The notes beneath the pieces are model-generated. The model was not told the origin of the DNA. It saw only the letters and a list, made by a program, of their open reading frames with translations, and did not search any database. Source: Nansenia antarctica (lineage: Eukaryota > Chordata > Actinopteri > Argentiniformes > Microstomatidae). From it: 64,000 nucleotides of DNA. The translations under genes and the position numbers were made by a program. The stretch lies in NCBI GenBank assembly GCA_963989245.1, contig OZ022339.1, positions 14,221,744 to 14,285,743 of the forward strand, in the 5' to 3' direction. This document shows, piece by piece, positions 47,491 to 59,053 of this stretch; within the stretch, counting starts at the first letter, position 1, and each line of letters starts with the position of its first letter.

Positions 47491-49050
47491 AGGTCCAGAA
47501 CAGCCCTGAGATGTTGCAGACCTGTGGGAAAGAGACAACATTAACTTATCGGACACAGCTTGCCTCCCTGTGTTGCCAAATGAAATAAGCCCCACATTAA
47601 AGGAAAGCTGAGAAAATGTAGACTGACTTCATCAGGTCTATGTGACTAAAAGGTGCTATATAGTCTACCTTCTTGTTTCTGTTGAAGACTGTAGCCTTGC
47701 GGTGACTACCTCGCTCTCTTGAAAAGGAGAAAAGCCGGCAAGCTCTGCACCCGTCTCCAGGTGAACGTAGGTCTAGTTCACCGATCCTGTAGGAAGGAAG
47801 TGTCCAGAGACAGAGAGACCGAGAGACAGAGACCGAGAGAGAGAAATTCAAAACATTAACTCTTACAGCTTTAGGCCCAAAGCTTAAATCCAGCCAGCTT
47901 GAAAAAAATGTAAACCCATACTCTACTTGGTGATGCTCTTTGTGTCCTCTGTTCCAGGGATGCGTACCGATGGACGAAATATCCAAAACATCCTGCTGAA
48001 ATGCCTACCTAACGCCTTGCCGAAATGCCTCCCTAACACCTTGCCGAAATGCCTACCTAAGGGCTTGCCGAAATGCATGCTAATTTTTTATTCTGTTAGT
48101 GTGCTTTTGTTGTGCGGGTTTATGTGGATGTGTGACGCTGTCCTTTTAAGTTATAACTAATGCTGTGACTGTATGTAAGTGGAGGCGGTGTTGGAGATGT
48201 CTGTATGTTTCTAACTTTTAACTGTGCTGGAAATGCTTGGATGTGTGCTGCTGTCTGTCATGCGTGTTCTTTGTTTTAACATGTAACCTGATTTCTTTTC
48301 AGCCCCTCCCCCCAAGAGGCTTTTGTCTTTTGGCAGGCCGCCAATGTAAATAAGAATTCGTTCTTATTGGTCTGCCTGGTTAAATAAAGGTTAAATAAAA
48401 CATGTTAATGCCTAAGGCCTTGTTGAAATGCCTACGGCCTTCTTGAAATGCCTCCCTAACATCATGCTGAATTGCCTACAGCTTTAGGGCCAAAGCTTCA
48501 ATCCAGCATGAATGAATGTAAACCCATCTTCCTACGTGATGATGTCTTCAGTCTACAAAGTCATTATTTGAAGACCTGGAAACAGAACAGGTTCAATTAC
48601 TATCAGGGTGATTTGTTTTTAACTATTTGTATTGAAGTTTTTACTGTCTGTGATTTTGTTTTACTTTTTATTTATGAATCTATTCTTGTTCTCTCCATTG
48701 AATGGAGTGACTGAGTACTGTAACACAAGTGCTATACAAAATAAATGCATTATTATTATTAGAGCTTTCAGTCTGTGAAATAATAGTCAAGATGGCAGTT
48801 TACAGACAACCCATACCTGTCTACCCTTAGAAAACTAGCAGCAAAAAAATATGTCTATGACCAGTTATGCTCAAAGAATTACATTTTCTGAGACAAACAT
48901 AACTTTTTTCAAAACATGATTTGAAGCTATAGATTAAATGTATTACCATTGTTTGCACTTACTGCATTCTATTGCCAAATAGTCAAGACAGCAGTTTACA
49001 AACAGTTCAGTGGACCATTACAACATCAGTAAAATGTGTCAATTTTGGCA
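47491..49050. other. Intergenic with dispersed duplicate blocks and a LINE tail
   Basis: 47495-47545 (CCAGAACAGCCCTGAGATG...GGGAAAGAGACAACAT) recurs at 49388-49440, and 47575-47655 (AAAGCTGAGAAAATGTAGA) recurs at 50375-50455. Units of about 25 bases (TTGCCGAAATGCCTACCTAA) repeat at 47990-48075 and resume at 48400-48480. Between them lies a LINE 3' end finishing GCCTGGTTAAATAAAGGTTA (48370-48400). A further LINE tail ends at 48765 (AAATAAATGCATTATTATTA). A - strand frame at 47597-47986 is open but matches nothing I know. Confidence 0.5.
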
Positions 49051-49054
49051 TTTT

Positions 49055-49330
49055 AAAAGAGTAAGATGTGTCCATGGTGGAGATTTAAAACAGTAAGATG
49101 TGTCCATGCTGGTGTTATAAACCAGTAAGATGTGTCCATGCTGGTGTTATAAACCAGTAAGATGTGTCCATTGTGGTGTTTTAAACCAGTAAGATGTGTC
49201 CATTGTGGTGTTTTAAACCAGTAAGATGTGTCCATTGTGGTGTTTTAAACCAGTAAGATGTGTCCATGGTGGTGATTTAAAACAGTAAGATGCGTCCATG
49301 GTAGTCTTTTAAAACAGTAAGATGGGTCCA
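49055..49330. repeat. 32-bp minisatellite, about 8-9 copies
   Basis: Unit AGTAAGATGTGTCCATTGTG then GTGTTTTAAACC with small variation. The open frames over it are repeat artefacts. Confidence 0.93.
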
Positions 49331-49440
49331 GGGTGTTAAACTGACACCTACCATAGAGTCTCCACCAGGACTGGGAGTCACCTGACCAGAACAGGAGCCC
49401 TGAGATTCTGCAGACCTGAGGGAAAGAGACAACATCAAAC

Positions 49441-50740
49441 AATAGGATACTGCTTAATACTGTAGTAGTTTATCCAATTTAGTCTTCTGCATTTCATAAA
49501 TGTATTCAATGTGTAGTAGGCCCATGCTTCATTCAAAATAAATCAAATATCAAAATGTATTCATCATGTGCACAAGATAGCCCTACTACTGCAATGCTTA
49601 ATACGTATGAGCTCCCTCTCAACAGAGCAGTGAATATGAGGATTAGAATAAAATAAAAATAGAATATCAACAATACACAATATATTATTATGTAGGCTAA
49701 TAACAGTCAGAGAAAATGTAAAATTGTCTGACTAAATGTGCACTAAGTTTATGCTTTCCTCAGGTTTCCCATTCCTCGTTCATGCCAATTATGTTTGTTC
49801 ATGCCAAATGACCTCCTCCTCCTCCGGAAACTAGACTAGAAAATTAAAACTCTAAAGACGGGCCATTGAAATCACTGAGAATTAGCCAATTAATGACTTA
49901 ACTTCATATATTAAAGTGTGTAGTCATTTATACATGTTGCTATTCTTAGCGCAGGCATATTCTTCATTGAAAAAGTGCTGAAGGCAAATATGTATCTAAA
50001 ATATATCTAATATCTAATATCGTTGGCCTCGTAGCATAATTGCCTAAGTCATATTTTGGCCAAATTTAGATATCTGCCTAACTCTACTCTCTTAACACTG
50101 CTGATTCACTGTGCATTATTGCCTATGCCATCAGCCTATCAGAATGCTTGCAGCTTGCCCATCTACCCAAGTCATCTCTTTGACACAGAAATTGTTGACA
50201 CTAGATACAAAGATGACTCGGCTGACCAGAAGTGAAGCATGACTTCGGCAATTATGCTATGAGGCTAACAATATGTAATATGTAATATCTCGAGGCCTAT
50301 AGGCTTACCTTCGGGTCGCAGTGAACTCGTCCCCCTCTTCATCCATCCCAGTTTGTCGACTGTTCTGTGTTGCCCAACGAAATAAGTGCCACATTCAATG
50401 AAAGCTGAGAAAATGTAGATTGAAAACTTGACTTACCTAGGCCTATGTGACCGTCCTGATTGGATATCAATAATAATTGGCAAACAATCATGACGGTTCA
50501 TTTAATTAATTTCCTGCCCTACAGTGCATCACCTAAAGGCTACAAACCATCACTTGTGGCTCTGTTCGGAGGCCTTGGCTCCAAAGCGAGTGACTCCAAA
50601 ACGAGCCGAAGTGATAGAAAAGAGAACCGGGATTGGGCCAAAGTGTCACATTTCCAACGCTGAAAATGACGTTCTGAGGCAAATCAGAGACCCTCGGTTA
50701 GGTTTGTTTCTTTTCACTTAGATATTAATTGTAAGAGGCA
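49441..50740. other. Intergenic, mostly unique
   Basis: AT-rich. The duplicate block 50375-50455 lies here. A short open frame at 50524-50721 (LWLCSEALAPKRVTPKRAEV) reads over what may be the 3' part of the torn Tc1 element (N-terminal-like basic residues), but I cannot align it with confidence. Confidence 0.4.
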
Positions 50741-50779
50741 TTTTGACTAGGGGTGCCCAAACTTTTGCACCCCACTGTA

Positions 50780-51590
50780 TATGCTAGACAGCACAGCGGA
50801 CAGGCACAGAGAAATGTTGATTCAGTGTGTAGTTAGTTATACAGCATAATGGGATATGAAAGGAATACAAAATGATACCATCCATGAACAACAAAGAGGG
50901 ATGTGACAAAAAATAAGTCTTGCTCACTTGGGATTTGATATCAGCTGGAATAAATAATGTGCTGACCCTTGGATTCTTTATTATCTATTTACATTCTCTG
51001 TTCCGTCTTCTTAAAGAATAGCATTGTTTTGCTGAAACCTTAATTGTCTTTTTTGCTAAGGGTATGGAAGGCTAGGTTATTGACAGCGGAAGAAATCTTG
51101 TCATAGTGATGCAGGTTTGAGTAATTGTGACAATAGATTCCATAAACCAACACATTATAGTAAATGAAAATGCTAGAAATAAAATGATAGGCTTCAAATA
51201 CACTGAATCATGACAAAATACATTAAAGAAATGATAGAAATAGAAAAACCATTCCTACGTAGCAAGTTGATTTGGAGGTAGCCCTGCCTGAGACATGTAA
51301 ACTCAAGTGACCCTCTGACCTTGAGGATGTCCTCTTGGTCAAGTCATTTCTCATTTATCCTTGAGTAGCTCACAGGTGACCACTAGGTGGTAGAGCAATA
51401 AGCAAATAATTGAACCAAAACATTTTCTCTCTTCTATAACTTTTTACATAAATTCCATACACTATTTCTTTATACATGTATTCATTTTCTTTAACAATAC
51501 CAAATGGCTGTCGATATCTCCATTAAGTATATGTCTACTCTATTGGCTCCCTTTTTGGGTTCTCTGTCAAATCTCAGACTCCCCAACTTA
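50780..51590. other. Intergenic, unique
   Basis: AT-rich DNA between the torn Tc1 and the first MITE. No gene or repeat recognised. Confidence 0.5.
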
Positions 51591-51592
51591 AA

Positions 51593-51954
51593 TGACACGT
51601 TCTAGTGTTTTGGTCCGCATGTCGGCATCTAATGTAATGTTCAGACTTTTCTTTCGGGAAAATTTGTATATATTTCCGCGTTGTTGAAAATCAATGACAC
51701 ATCGCTAGTCAACTAACACAGCTTGTTTTGTGAGCCTGCTAATAGTGTAAAGTAGTGTTATAGTTAACCTGGTAGCAGTGGGGATTACTCACCGAATCCA
51801 TCGTTGCAGTTTTTTGGCTTGACTAGCGAGCTTGTGTTGTGATTCTCAACAACATTGAAAGGTTGTTCCGTGTTTCATAATAACTAATAAGTCTGAACAT
51901 TTTCATTGTTTGCAGACATGCGGACCAAAACACACGTGAACAGAACGTGTCACA
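51593..51954. mobile_element. MITE copy 1 (about 360 bp)
   Basis: Ends are inverted copies of TGACACGTTCTAGTGTTTTG, GTCCGCATGTC, with further inward pairing (ATGTTCAGACTT / AAGTCTGAACAT). The same family recurs at 55384-55538. Confidence 0.8.
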
Positions 51955-52156
51955 TATATCCAATATCTAATACTCATAGTAGTCATAGTATAAAACAGAA
52001 CAAAAAAGGTACGAGTAAGATACTTACATATTCAGTCAGCCTCCTAGACCTCTAAAACATGCCCTCTCCAAAACACAGGAAAGTGTTAATTAAAACTGGA
52101 ATATGTTATGTATGAGATGAATGGCCCTCACAGTGTAGACCGCTCTATCCCGCTCA

Positions 52157-52282
<126 letters not shown>

Positions 52283-53087
52283 GTATTCATGCGTGTGTCT
52301 ATACACATGTGTATACATGGATGTGTGTGGAGGTTACTCAAACAGTCCACTCATCAACATTCAGTGACACTTATCTCATGGAAAAGGGTGTCTGTTAAGC
52401 AAACAAGTACCAATGAAATAAAACGATAGCTGGGTAACCTGACAGACAGAGGGGGTCTGCCTGGCAGAGCGCAAACGTGCCCCAAATGGAATGAAAACAT
52501 GTCAAGCGCCCACTCTTCCCATGTGTGATTTTATTGGCGGACCTCCCCGCTCCAGAACTCCCAGCTTCCCTGAGGAGAGTGTGTGGGAGGAGATCGCACC
52601 AGCTACTGAGAGGCCGCTTCAAGAGACTTGCCCCTTGAAATTGCTGTAGCAACTGACCTACTTTCCAGCCATTTTGGAGAAGATCGGTCCACTCATCTAC
52701 CACCCTCACTCTGCCCATCCCCCCCTCTCACTCACAGACCAACTAAAAACAACCTTGCCCTGTATGGGGTTGAGCACCACTCCACACACACTCCTGTTAG
52801 AATAACACACTCGTTCCCTAAATGCACATGGTTAATGAATAAGAAGAGCCTGTGTTTAGTTTCATATTCAGCTTGTTGGATCATTGGCGAGGGTGCTTGA
52901 GGCTAACAATAATTTAGCATCTATAAAACGGTGTTTGGGCCTACATGTGACTGCAAACAGCAGTGGTAGATACAGTCGTGTAGAGCAGAGAACAACAAAG
53001 AGACAGCTGGGCATTTAGCAACGCCTACAAGTGGATGGAAGGTCCGATACATCACCTCACTGTTTCTCCTCATGTGTATTACTACAG
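52283..53087. other. Intergenic, unique, moderately GC
   Basis: 52440-52730 is less AT-rich than the surroundings and free of recognisable repeats, so it could be conserved non-coding DNA. No exon is seen. Confidence 0.4.
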
Positions 53088-53280
53088 CAGTGATACCAGA
53101 GTCCTGGAAATCCATAGTGGGTTCAGGTTGTTGTCCCAGCCTCGTGCTGTATCACACCTGATTGAACCAATTGAACTGATCTTCAAAACCTTGATTAGGT
53201 AAATCAGGTGTGTCGTTGCTGAGCTGGGACAAGAACCTGCAGCTGTGTGGCTCTCCAGGCCCAGGATTTGAGGATCACTG
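53088..53280. mobile_element. 193-bp MITE with long imperfect arms
   Basis: The left part CAGTGATACCAGAGTCCTGG and the right part CCAGGATTTGAGGATCACTG are inverted partners. Pairing continues through CAGGTT(G/C)TTGTCCCAGC to CACACCTGATT / AATCAGGTGTG in the middle. Almost the whole unit folds on itself. It resembles a widespread fish repeat. Confidence 0.8.
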
Positions 53281-55383
53281 ATCTACACTACAGGTATGAT
53301 CTACATATCTATTCAATCATCTATCCTCTATGAGTGCTCTATAAAACACTCCAAAGCTTTTAGTGGACAATGGCAGCTAGATGCAATGTCAAAACCCAGT
53401 CTTTTCATGGCTGGTTGTCAGCTAGTAAGAAGATGGAGATGGTTAGTGCGCCCATATTAGCTCTCTCCAACATTCATCCAGCCGACATTCATGTGTTCTT
53501 TCTGTTAAAAAATACATTTAGGCCTCCTGTACGGAATTTAGGAATACTCCGTTCAAGATTTGGGATCATTTGGAGGGATTATTGTGATGGGTAGATTGGA
53601 ATCTTTTTATTTAGATAGATTGGAAGCTTTGAATAAAAGTTCCAAAATCACTTCACAGTTTCTCTGAATATCATTCAAATAACATTAATGTCCACTGGAG
53701 GGCAGTGTTGTTCTTCAGAAATCTGCATCTCCTGGCACTGCACAATCCCAAGGGAAACCCAAACTGGTCACACCCAGTTGAGTCTACATTAGATGGACCT
53801 GTTTTTCTTCTTCTTTCAATTATGTTTAATTATGTTAAACTGTCAATTTATTGCTGAATACTTTCAACAATAACGTGTTTCTAGTATTTCAAAGACAAAA
53901 CAGCTATTGCCATGTATTATAAGAGTAGGGTGATGATGCTGGATACAGGTAATATCTTCTAGGATATGTGTAAATGCTTGTATTGCTCTCGACTTCTATC
54001 CACTGTTGCCCCAGGCAATTTGAGACAACTTCTTAAATTAGCCCTAAATGAGAATGCGAAATAACCAACATAATAAGCTACTTCTGCTGATGCGTGTGTA
54101 ACCAATGTGTCAGGAAGTCCGAAACAAATAACAAGTAGTCAGATATTCTTTGAAATACACATACATGTTTATTGAATGACAGTTTGGCTGTGGATACTTG
54201 GTACTGAAGTGCAACTCATTTAGTGAAAATGGTCAGAGCAGGAGACTTTTAAATCAATGGTAGAAAAATCACACGTGGTTAACCAAAGGGATAAAATGAA
54301 AATCTTGCGATTTGTGAAACGTTTGAGATTTGAAGGTGGCAAATTTGGCTGAAAAGGTGAGATATCCTTTTTTTCCCCCCTACACAAGCACAGAATCAAG
54401 TAGTTATGAACTTTCATGTTCTGTATTATCATATATTGTAGAGTAAGAGTAAAGCACTTTCTGTTTTAGTATGCATAAGCTAGCTAAACTGACGCTCCTT
54501 GTTTTATCCACACATTCAACCACACATTCATAGACCACACACTGTGATTTGGACAGATGCGCCCATCACTTTAGGGCGCTAATTGTTATCTTAATGCTGC
54601 CGAATATAATGCTCATTTAAGCTAACATGTCTTTATACAATTCTGTCAAACATAGCTTCGAATACAAAGCAGCTAGATACATAATCTTGTGCATTACATA
54701 ATACTGAAAGCTGCACAAAATACATGGTATTAACCGAAATAGCGATACATTAAAGAAACCAAATGCTGTTGTGTTATTTCCTTCAACTTCCAACACACAG
54801 ACCACTTTTGTTTTGCCGGTGGTGGTGATTGAGGGGTGTGTGTGTGTGTGTGTGGGGGCGAGGGGGGTGTGTGTGTGGGGGCGAGTGGGGTAGCACAGTA
54901 GAGCTGGCACAATAATTATTCCACTTGATAGTCATCATCTGTTCTACACCGTATATTTCTGTCCATTCTATATCTGCTCTGGTGACTGATGTTGGCTTTT
55001 CAAGTACAAACAGTTCAAGTTGGATTGGACATTGCAGCAGACATTGCTAACCCTAACAGTTTTCTCACATTATCACCACCGATAACCTCAAACCCCACGG
55101 TCTAACCCCCACCAACCCCACCAACCTGTAATATTAGCAATCGCACTTTTAAATAATTAGCTTTATTATGAGTTACTCATGCAAAACGTGCATCTGCAGA
55201 AGAGTCCTGTAGGTGAGAGCTTGTGCATCTTTGAACATGAACAGATAAAGAGACCAACTAGGTTCTACAGTGTCCAATGTTTAGCATACATTGTGGAACA
55301 AGTCATCCTCAGCGTATGGTTGTCAGAGGGAACTTGGGGAAGACCATGAACATTCACTTAAGGTCATGCAAGTGTCAGCCACC
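53281..55383. other. Intergenic, unique
   Basis: No gene recognised. A short GT-rich tract occurs at 54835-54890. Confidence 0.5.
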
Positions 55384-55538
55384 ATATGTGACACGTTCTA
55401 GTGTTTTGGTCCACTTGGTCGGGCAACCAATCAAAATGTTCAGACTTTTATTTTGAAACACACATTTTTCAAAAGGAATGGCCGAACATTAAATCAGATG
55501 CCGACATGCGGACAAAAACACTAGAACGTGTCACATAT
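55384..55538. mobile_element. MITE copy 2 (155 bp), same family as 51593-51954
   Basis: Ends ATATGTGACACGTTCTAGTG and its inverse, and it shares ATGTTCAGACTTTTATTTTG-type sub-terminal sequence with copy 1 but lacks about 200 bases of the middle. Confidence 0.82.
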
Positions 55539-56234
55539 CTTATTGTAAATTACTTAAAATCGAGTGCATCTGAAAGGAATAGCTACTGAAGGACTGTGAA
55601 TCGATTCAAATCCTATGTGACCTGATTCCTTGAGTCGAGACCAACATATCTCTTTGATGGGATGATTTCCTCATGGGAATTTCTGTATGTTAAAGACCTA
55701 CACTTCAGTATATGTCTATACGGTGAATTATTGTTGACAAACTTGACATCTCATCCTTTTTAGGCACTCATTTGTTCAAGACATTGTAATACGCTGCCAA
55801 CACTTTGCCTTCGTGGTTACTGACATCAAAGCCATATCAGCACATTGGAGAAGGGTTATAGATTTTCAAGATGAAGACATGGGCAGCGTTTTTATTGGGT
55901 TTCATCAGTACTTCATTATTTAGGGTATACTACGTCCAGTGGCAATAGAATAACCTTTTATAGCTACAGCCAGCCACTTAATGTAGGCACTGCATTGTGC
56001 TGAATGGAGGGTGGGGTTGGCAGGGGGGAAAGAACAATACACAAGTTGTTTTTGCTTTTGCGCTACCATTGTTTGGGGTATGGTTTGGAGCTGTCACTGG
56101 TGTTTTGTGAGGTTGTTGAAGAATAGGCTAGTTTCATTTCAGTAATCTGAATTTGACATTACATTTATTTATTGCTGTTCAGTTTCAAACTGGGAATGCT
56201 GAATTTGTGGTTTTCAAATGCTACAATTGGGTCT
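55539..56234. other. Intergenic, unique
   Basis: No gene or repeat recognised. Confidence 0.5.
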
Positions 56235-56545
56235 CAACCTCTATACCAAATTCTCTCCCTCAGCCACTCAGAGACTCACCCTCACTCACCACTTTTAAAT
56301 CCCACCTCATAACCTACCTGTTCTCCCATGCATACAACCTTCCCTACCGTTAACCATCTCCCCTAACCTTGCCACCCCCTCCCACCCCTGGACATTGCTG
56401 TGTTAATTGTTCCCTGTGCCTGTTCGTTAACTCTTCTATGTGCTCATGTTATCTTTACGTTGTTTCTCTGTCTCGGTGTACCCATATTGTCAGCGTCTTT
56501 GAGCCCCGGAAAAGAGCTATATAAATATAACAAATTATTATTATT
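56235..56545 (+). mobile_element. LINE 3' end
   Basis: The + strand frame reads NSLPQPLRDSPSLTTFKSHL, ITYLFSHAYNLPYR then stop, a typical fish LINE ORF2 C-terminus. The 3' UTR and tail (GAGCTATATAAATATAACAA, ATTATTATT) follow. Confidence 0.82.
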
Positions 56546-56724
56546 CATTAACTGTAGAAAATAGTCCACACAACTCAAAACTCACACATTGACAGTCACC
56601 AAACATACCATCACTGTTGTCCAGCCCAAACAAAAACAGGTTCCAATATTTTCCAGAAAAAACTACTGATTTTAATGGTTCTTTGTGACTCAGTGAGTAA
56701 GCGGGCTCACAGTGCCAACTTACG

Positions 56725-56775
56725 CAATGGAAGTCGCTTTGAATAAAAGTGTCAGCTAAATGGCATATACAGTAC
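56725..56775 (+). mobile_element. L2-type 3' tail remnant
   Basis: GAAGTCGCTTTGAATAAAAG then TGTCAGCTAAATGGCA. Confidence 0.65.
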
Positions 56776-58280
56776 TAGCGAAAAACGTTTCACTGGTACT
56801 GTAAATATAAGGGCAATGGTATTGAAGTTTTTCTTTTTGCATTGGCAGAGCGACACACAGGCCACACTCCCTCTCACTCATAGTTGACTACTCATGCTGT
56901 GGCTGATGAGAGCAATGGAACCAAAGGTGTTCATGTGAAAGCACACACTCTCCTAAAGCTGCTAAAATAATAACGCAAAAAAAAATCTGTACAATATTTA
57001 AATACTGTATTTACAGAAATAAACATATTTTCAATTGAACCTTTCCCAAAGGCCTGCAGTTGTAGAGCAATCTCCTGAATTGATAAGATTCAAATAAAAG
57101 AAGGAAATTCAGAGCTTATTTGATCCTTTCTTGTATCATAAGCGTAAACAATTGAAGGTAACAATTAAGCACATCACCGAGGGCCATGTTAATATGGGTT
57201 TGCAGCTGAAGCAGCACGTTCACTTTACCACTTGTATTAACTCCTCAGGAAATGTTTCACATTCTAGGATTTATGCTGTCGAACATGTTAGCCAGTGGCG
57301 TGGATTTTTAAACTGTTTGTGAGAAACGCTAGTAAGACTAAACAGTGTATTAGTCAGTCCCTCTTTATGTTGTTCAGATAGATTTGTTTGCAGTGCACAA
57401 TCACGTTTAGCAGCCCGTCATTGCCTTGAACAGATATTTGTGACAGGACAGGAGGCTGTCTGCATAGCTTTGACCAAAAAATGAACAGAATTGTTAAGCA
57501 CTCCTATGTACTGTATTTTATAAGCATACGCACCAAGGTTGTTTTGTAAGATAATATAACTCCTTTGTATGGCATCTTGTGCCTTTAGAGTAAGCAGGGA
57601 TAAATACAGATTCGAACGCTAATCTGCAAAGTTCTACAGCCGAAAAACTGATCAAGTGTAGTCTTATATTAGAGAACCATTGCAACTTTCCTTTCTTCTT
57701 CCCCTCAGGTGCTCTCTAACCCTGACTCAATAACACTAGCAGAGCACCAGAATGAATACAACTGTAATTTGTGAAAGCCAATATCCATAAGCCATATCAT
57801 CATTTGAGGGAAATACTGGCCCGAGAGCCAGGGTTGAAGAGGACACTGAGGTTTGGGTCGTATTGTGTCATGTCGTTTTTTTACAGACCTGCATGTAGGA
57901 GATACTAACTGATCCACCAACAGCACACTGACCTGGCCAGCTACAGAACAGCACACAAGCAACAGTAACACACAATGGGCCTGGAACATCTGTCACACTG
58001 TATCAATAATGACATCTGCCTGTCGGCAATCTCGAAACTGTGTAGCGTCTTTGGGCAGCAATCTGCGCATCACTAGGGTAGGCTAAGGTGGGACCTATTA
58101 AGCCCATCAGAACAGCCTAATAGGAAGACTAGACATACTAGACATACTCAGATGTTACTCTGGGAATACAGCCCTGGATGCCAGCCGGTATCTGGCAGTT
58201 AGCCTATGCTGAAAGAAACTGGTGCCCATGTTAGAGGAAAAAGACTAAATCTGCCACAACATTGCAACCGTTACAGGCTC
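56776..58280. other. Intergenic, 3' of hspa12a
   Basis: No gene recognised. A clear - strand poly(A) signal for hspa12a could not be fixed by eye. Confidence 0.4.
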
Positions 58281-58337
<57 letters not shown>

Positions 58338-58355
58338 GTGTGTGTTGTGTGTGTC
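58281..58355. repeat. (GT)n microsatellite in the hspa12a 3' UTR region
   Basis: About 30 GT units with CG interruptions, 70-140 bases after the hspa12a stop codon (- strand). Confidence 0.93.
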
Positions 58356-58421
58356 TGCTGTGTGTGCTGGAGGTTCTATTTTTCGATGACCTCGGACCCC
58401 TTATGACGGTCCCCCCTACAT

Positions 58422-59053
58422 CTACTGACTGAGGAAGTCGATGCTGGCTTTGACGGTGCGCGCGGTGGCCACATCCACCGCCATGGCCCGGATCTCTGTG
58501 TCCCCAAACTGCATGAGCGTCTGGATCTCCCGCCGCGCCACGGGGCTCTCGGTGCCGGTCACGTCCAGCCGCAGCGTGCCGCACTTCCTGACACCCGGCT
58601 CGCTGATGAAACTCACGCCCTCCCTCTCGGAGCAGTAGATGTGGATGACGATGACCTGCTGGGACGGCTTGGCCGGCGTGTAGCTACGCTTCACCGTCTC
58701 CCCCAGCGCCACCGACTGGTCGGCGGCGATGAAGGTGTCGAAGACGTCGGTGCACCAGCGCGTGCCGTCCTTCACCAGCATCTTGTCGGGCGGGTGCTTG
58801 CCGTCGATGTAGCGGTTGAGGACCCCGACGCCGTAGGTGAGGGGCGAGCGGCGCACCTTGATGATGCTGGGGTCGAGGCCGAACAGGACGGCGCCCTTGA
58901 GGATGGTGAGGCCCACGTCGTGGGGGATGATGATGCGGCTGCGCCCCTGCAGCATGTTCTGGACCGCCTGCTGCAGGAGGGGCGACTCGGCGAAGCCGCC
59001 CACCAGGAACAGGAACTTGATGTCGCACACTTCCGGCTTCTCGAAGAGCTCGG
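58422..59053 (-). CDS. hspa12a: hspa12a-like terminal coding exon
   Basis: The acceptor is CGCTTTCAG|CC on the - strand. It encodes (T)ELFEKPEVCDIKFLFLVGGF through the C-terminus, 632 bases, starting in phase 1. It carries the ATPase adenosine-binding GGFAES motif and the C-terminal lobe (RRSPLTYGVGVLNRYIDGKH, DGTRWCTDVFDTFIAADQSV, MQFGDTEIRAMAVDVATART). Frames on the + strand here (for example 58641-59057) are shadows. Confidence 0.95.

Larger units (their letters stand above)
42469..50777 (+). mobile_element. Tc1-like element torn open by later insertions
   Basis: Left end ACTGGGGTGCAGAAATTTGG (42470) and right end the inverse of CAGTGGGGTGCAAAAGTTTG (to 50777), both followed inwards by GCACCCCT, and both flanked by TA. 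The left fragment carries the transposase pseudogene (42545-43160). The right fragment is at most a few hundred bases. The 7.3 kb between them contains a second Tc1, L2 copies, a large minisatellite and other repeats. Confidence 0.75.

Noticed and set aside
44900..47595. Pro/His/Ser-rich open frames up to 290 residues on the - strand
   Set aside because: Translations of the GACATCATGGAGGTGG minisatellite; equivalent frames occur in all three registers.
47597..47986. 129-residue - strand open frame
   Set aside because: No recognisable domain, overlaps a dispersed duplicate block; insufficient evidence for a gene.
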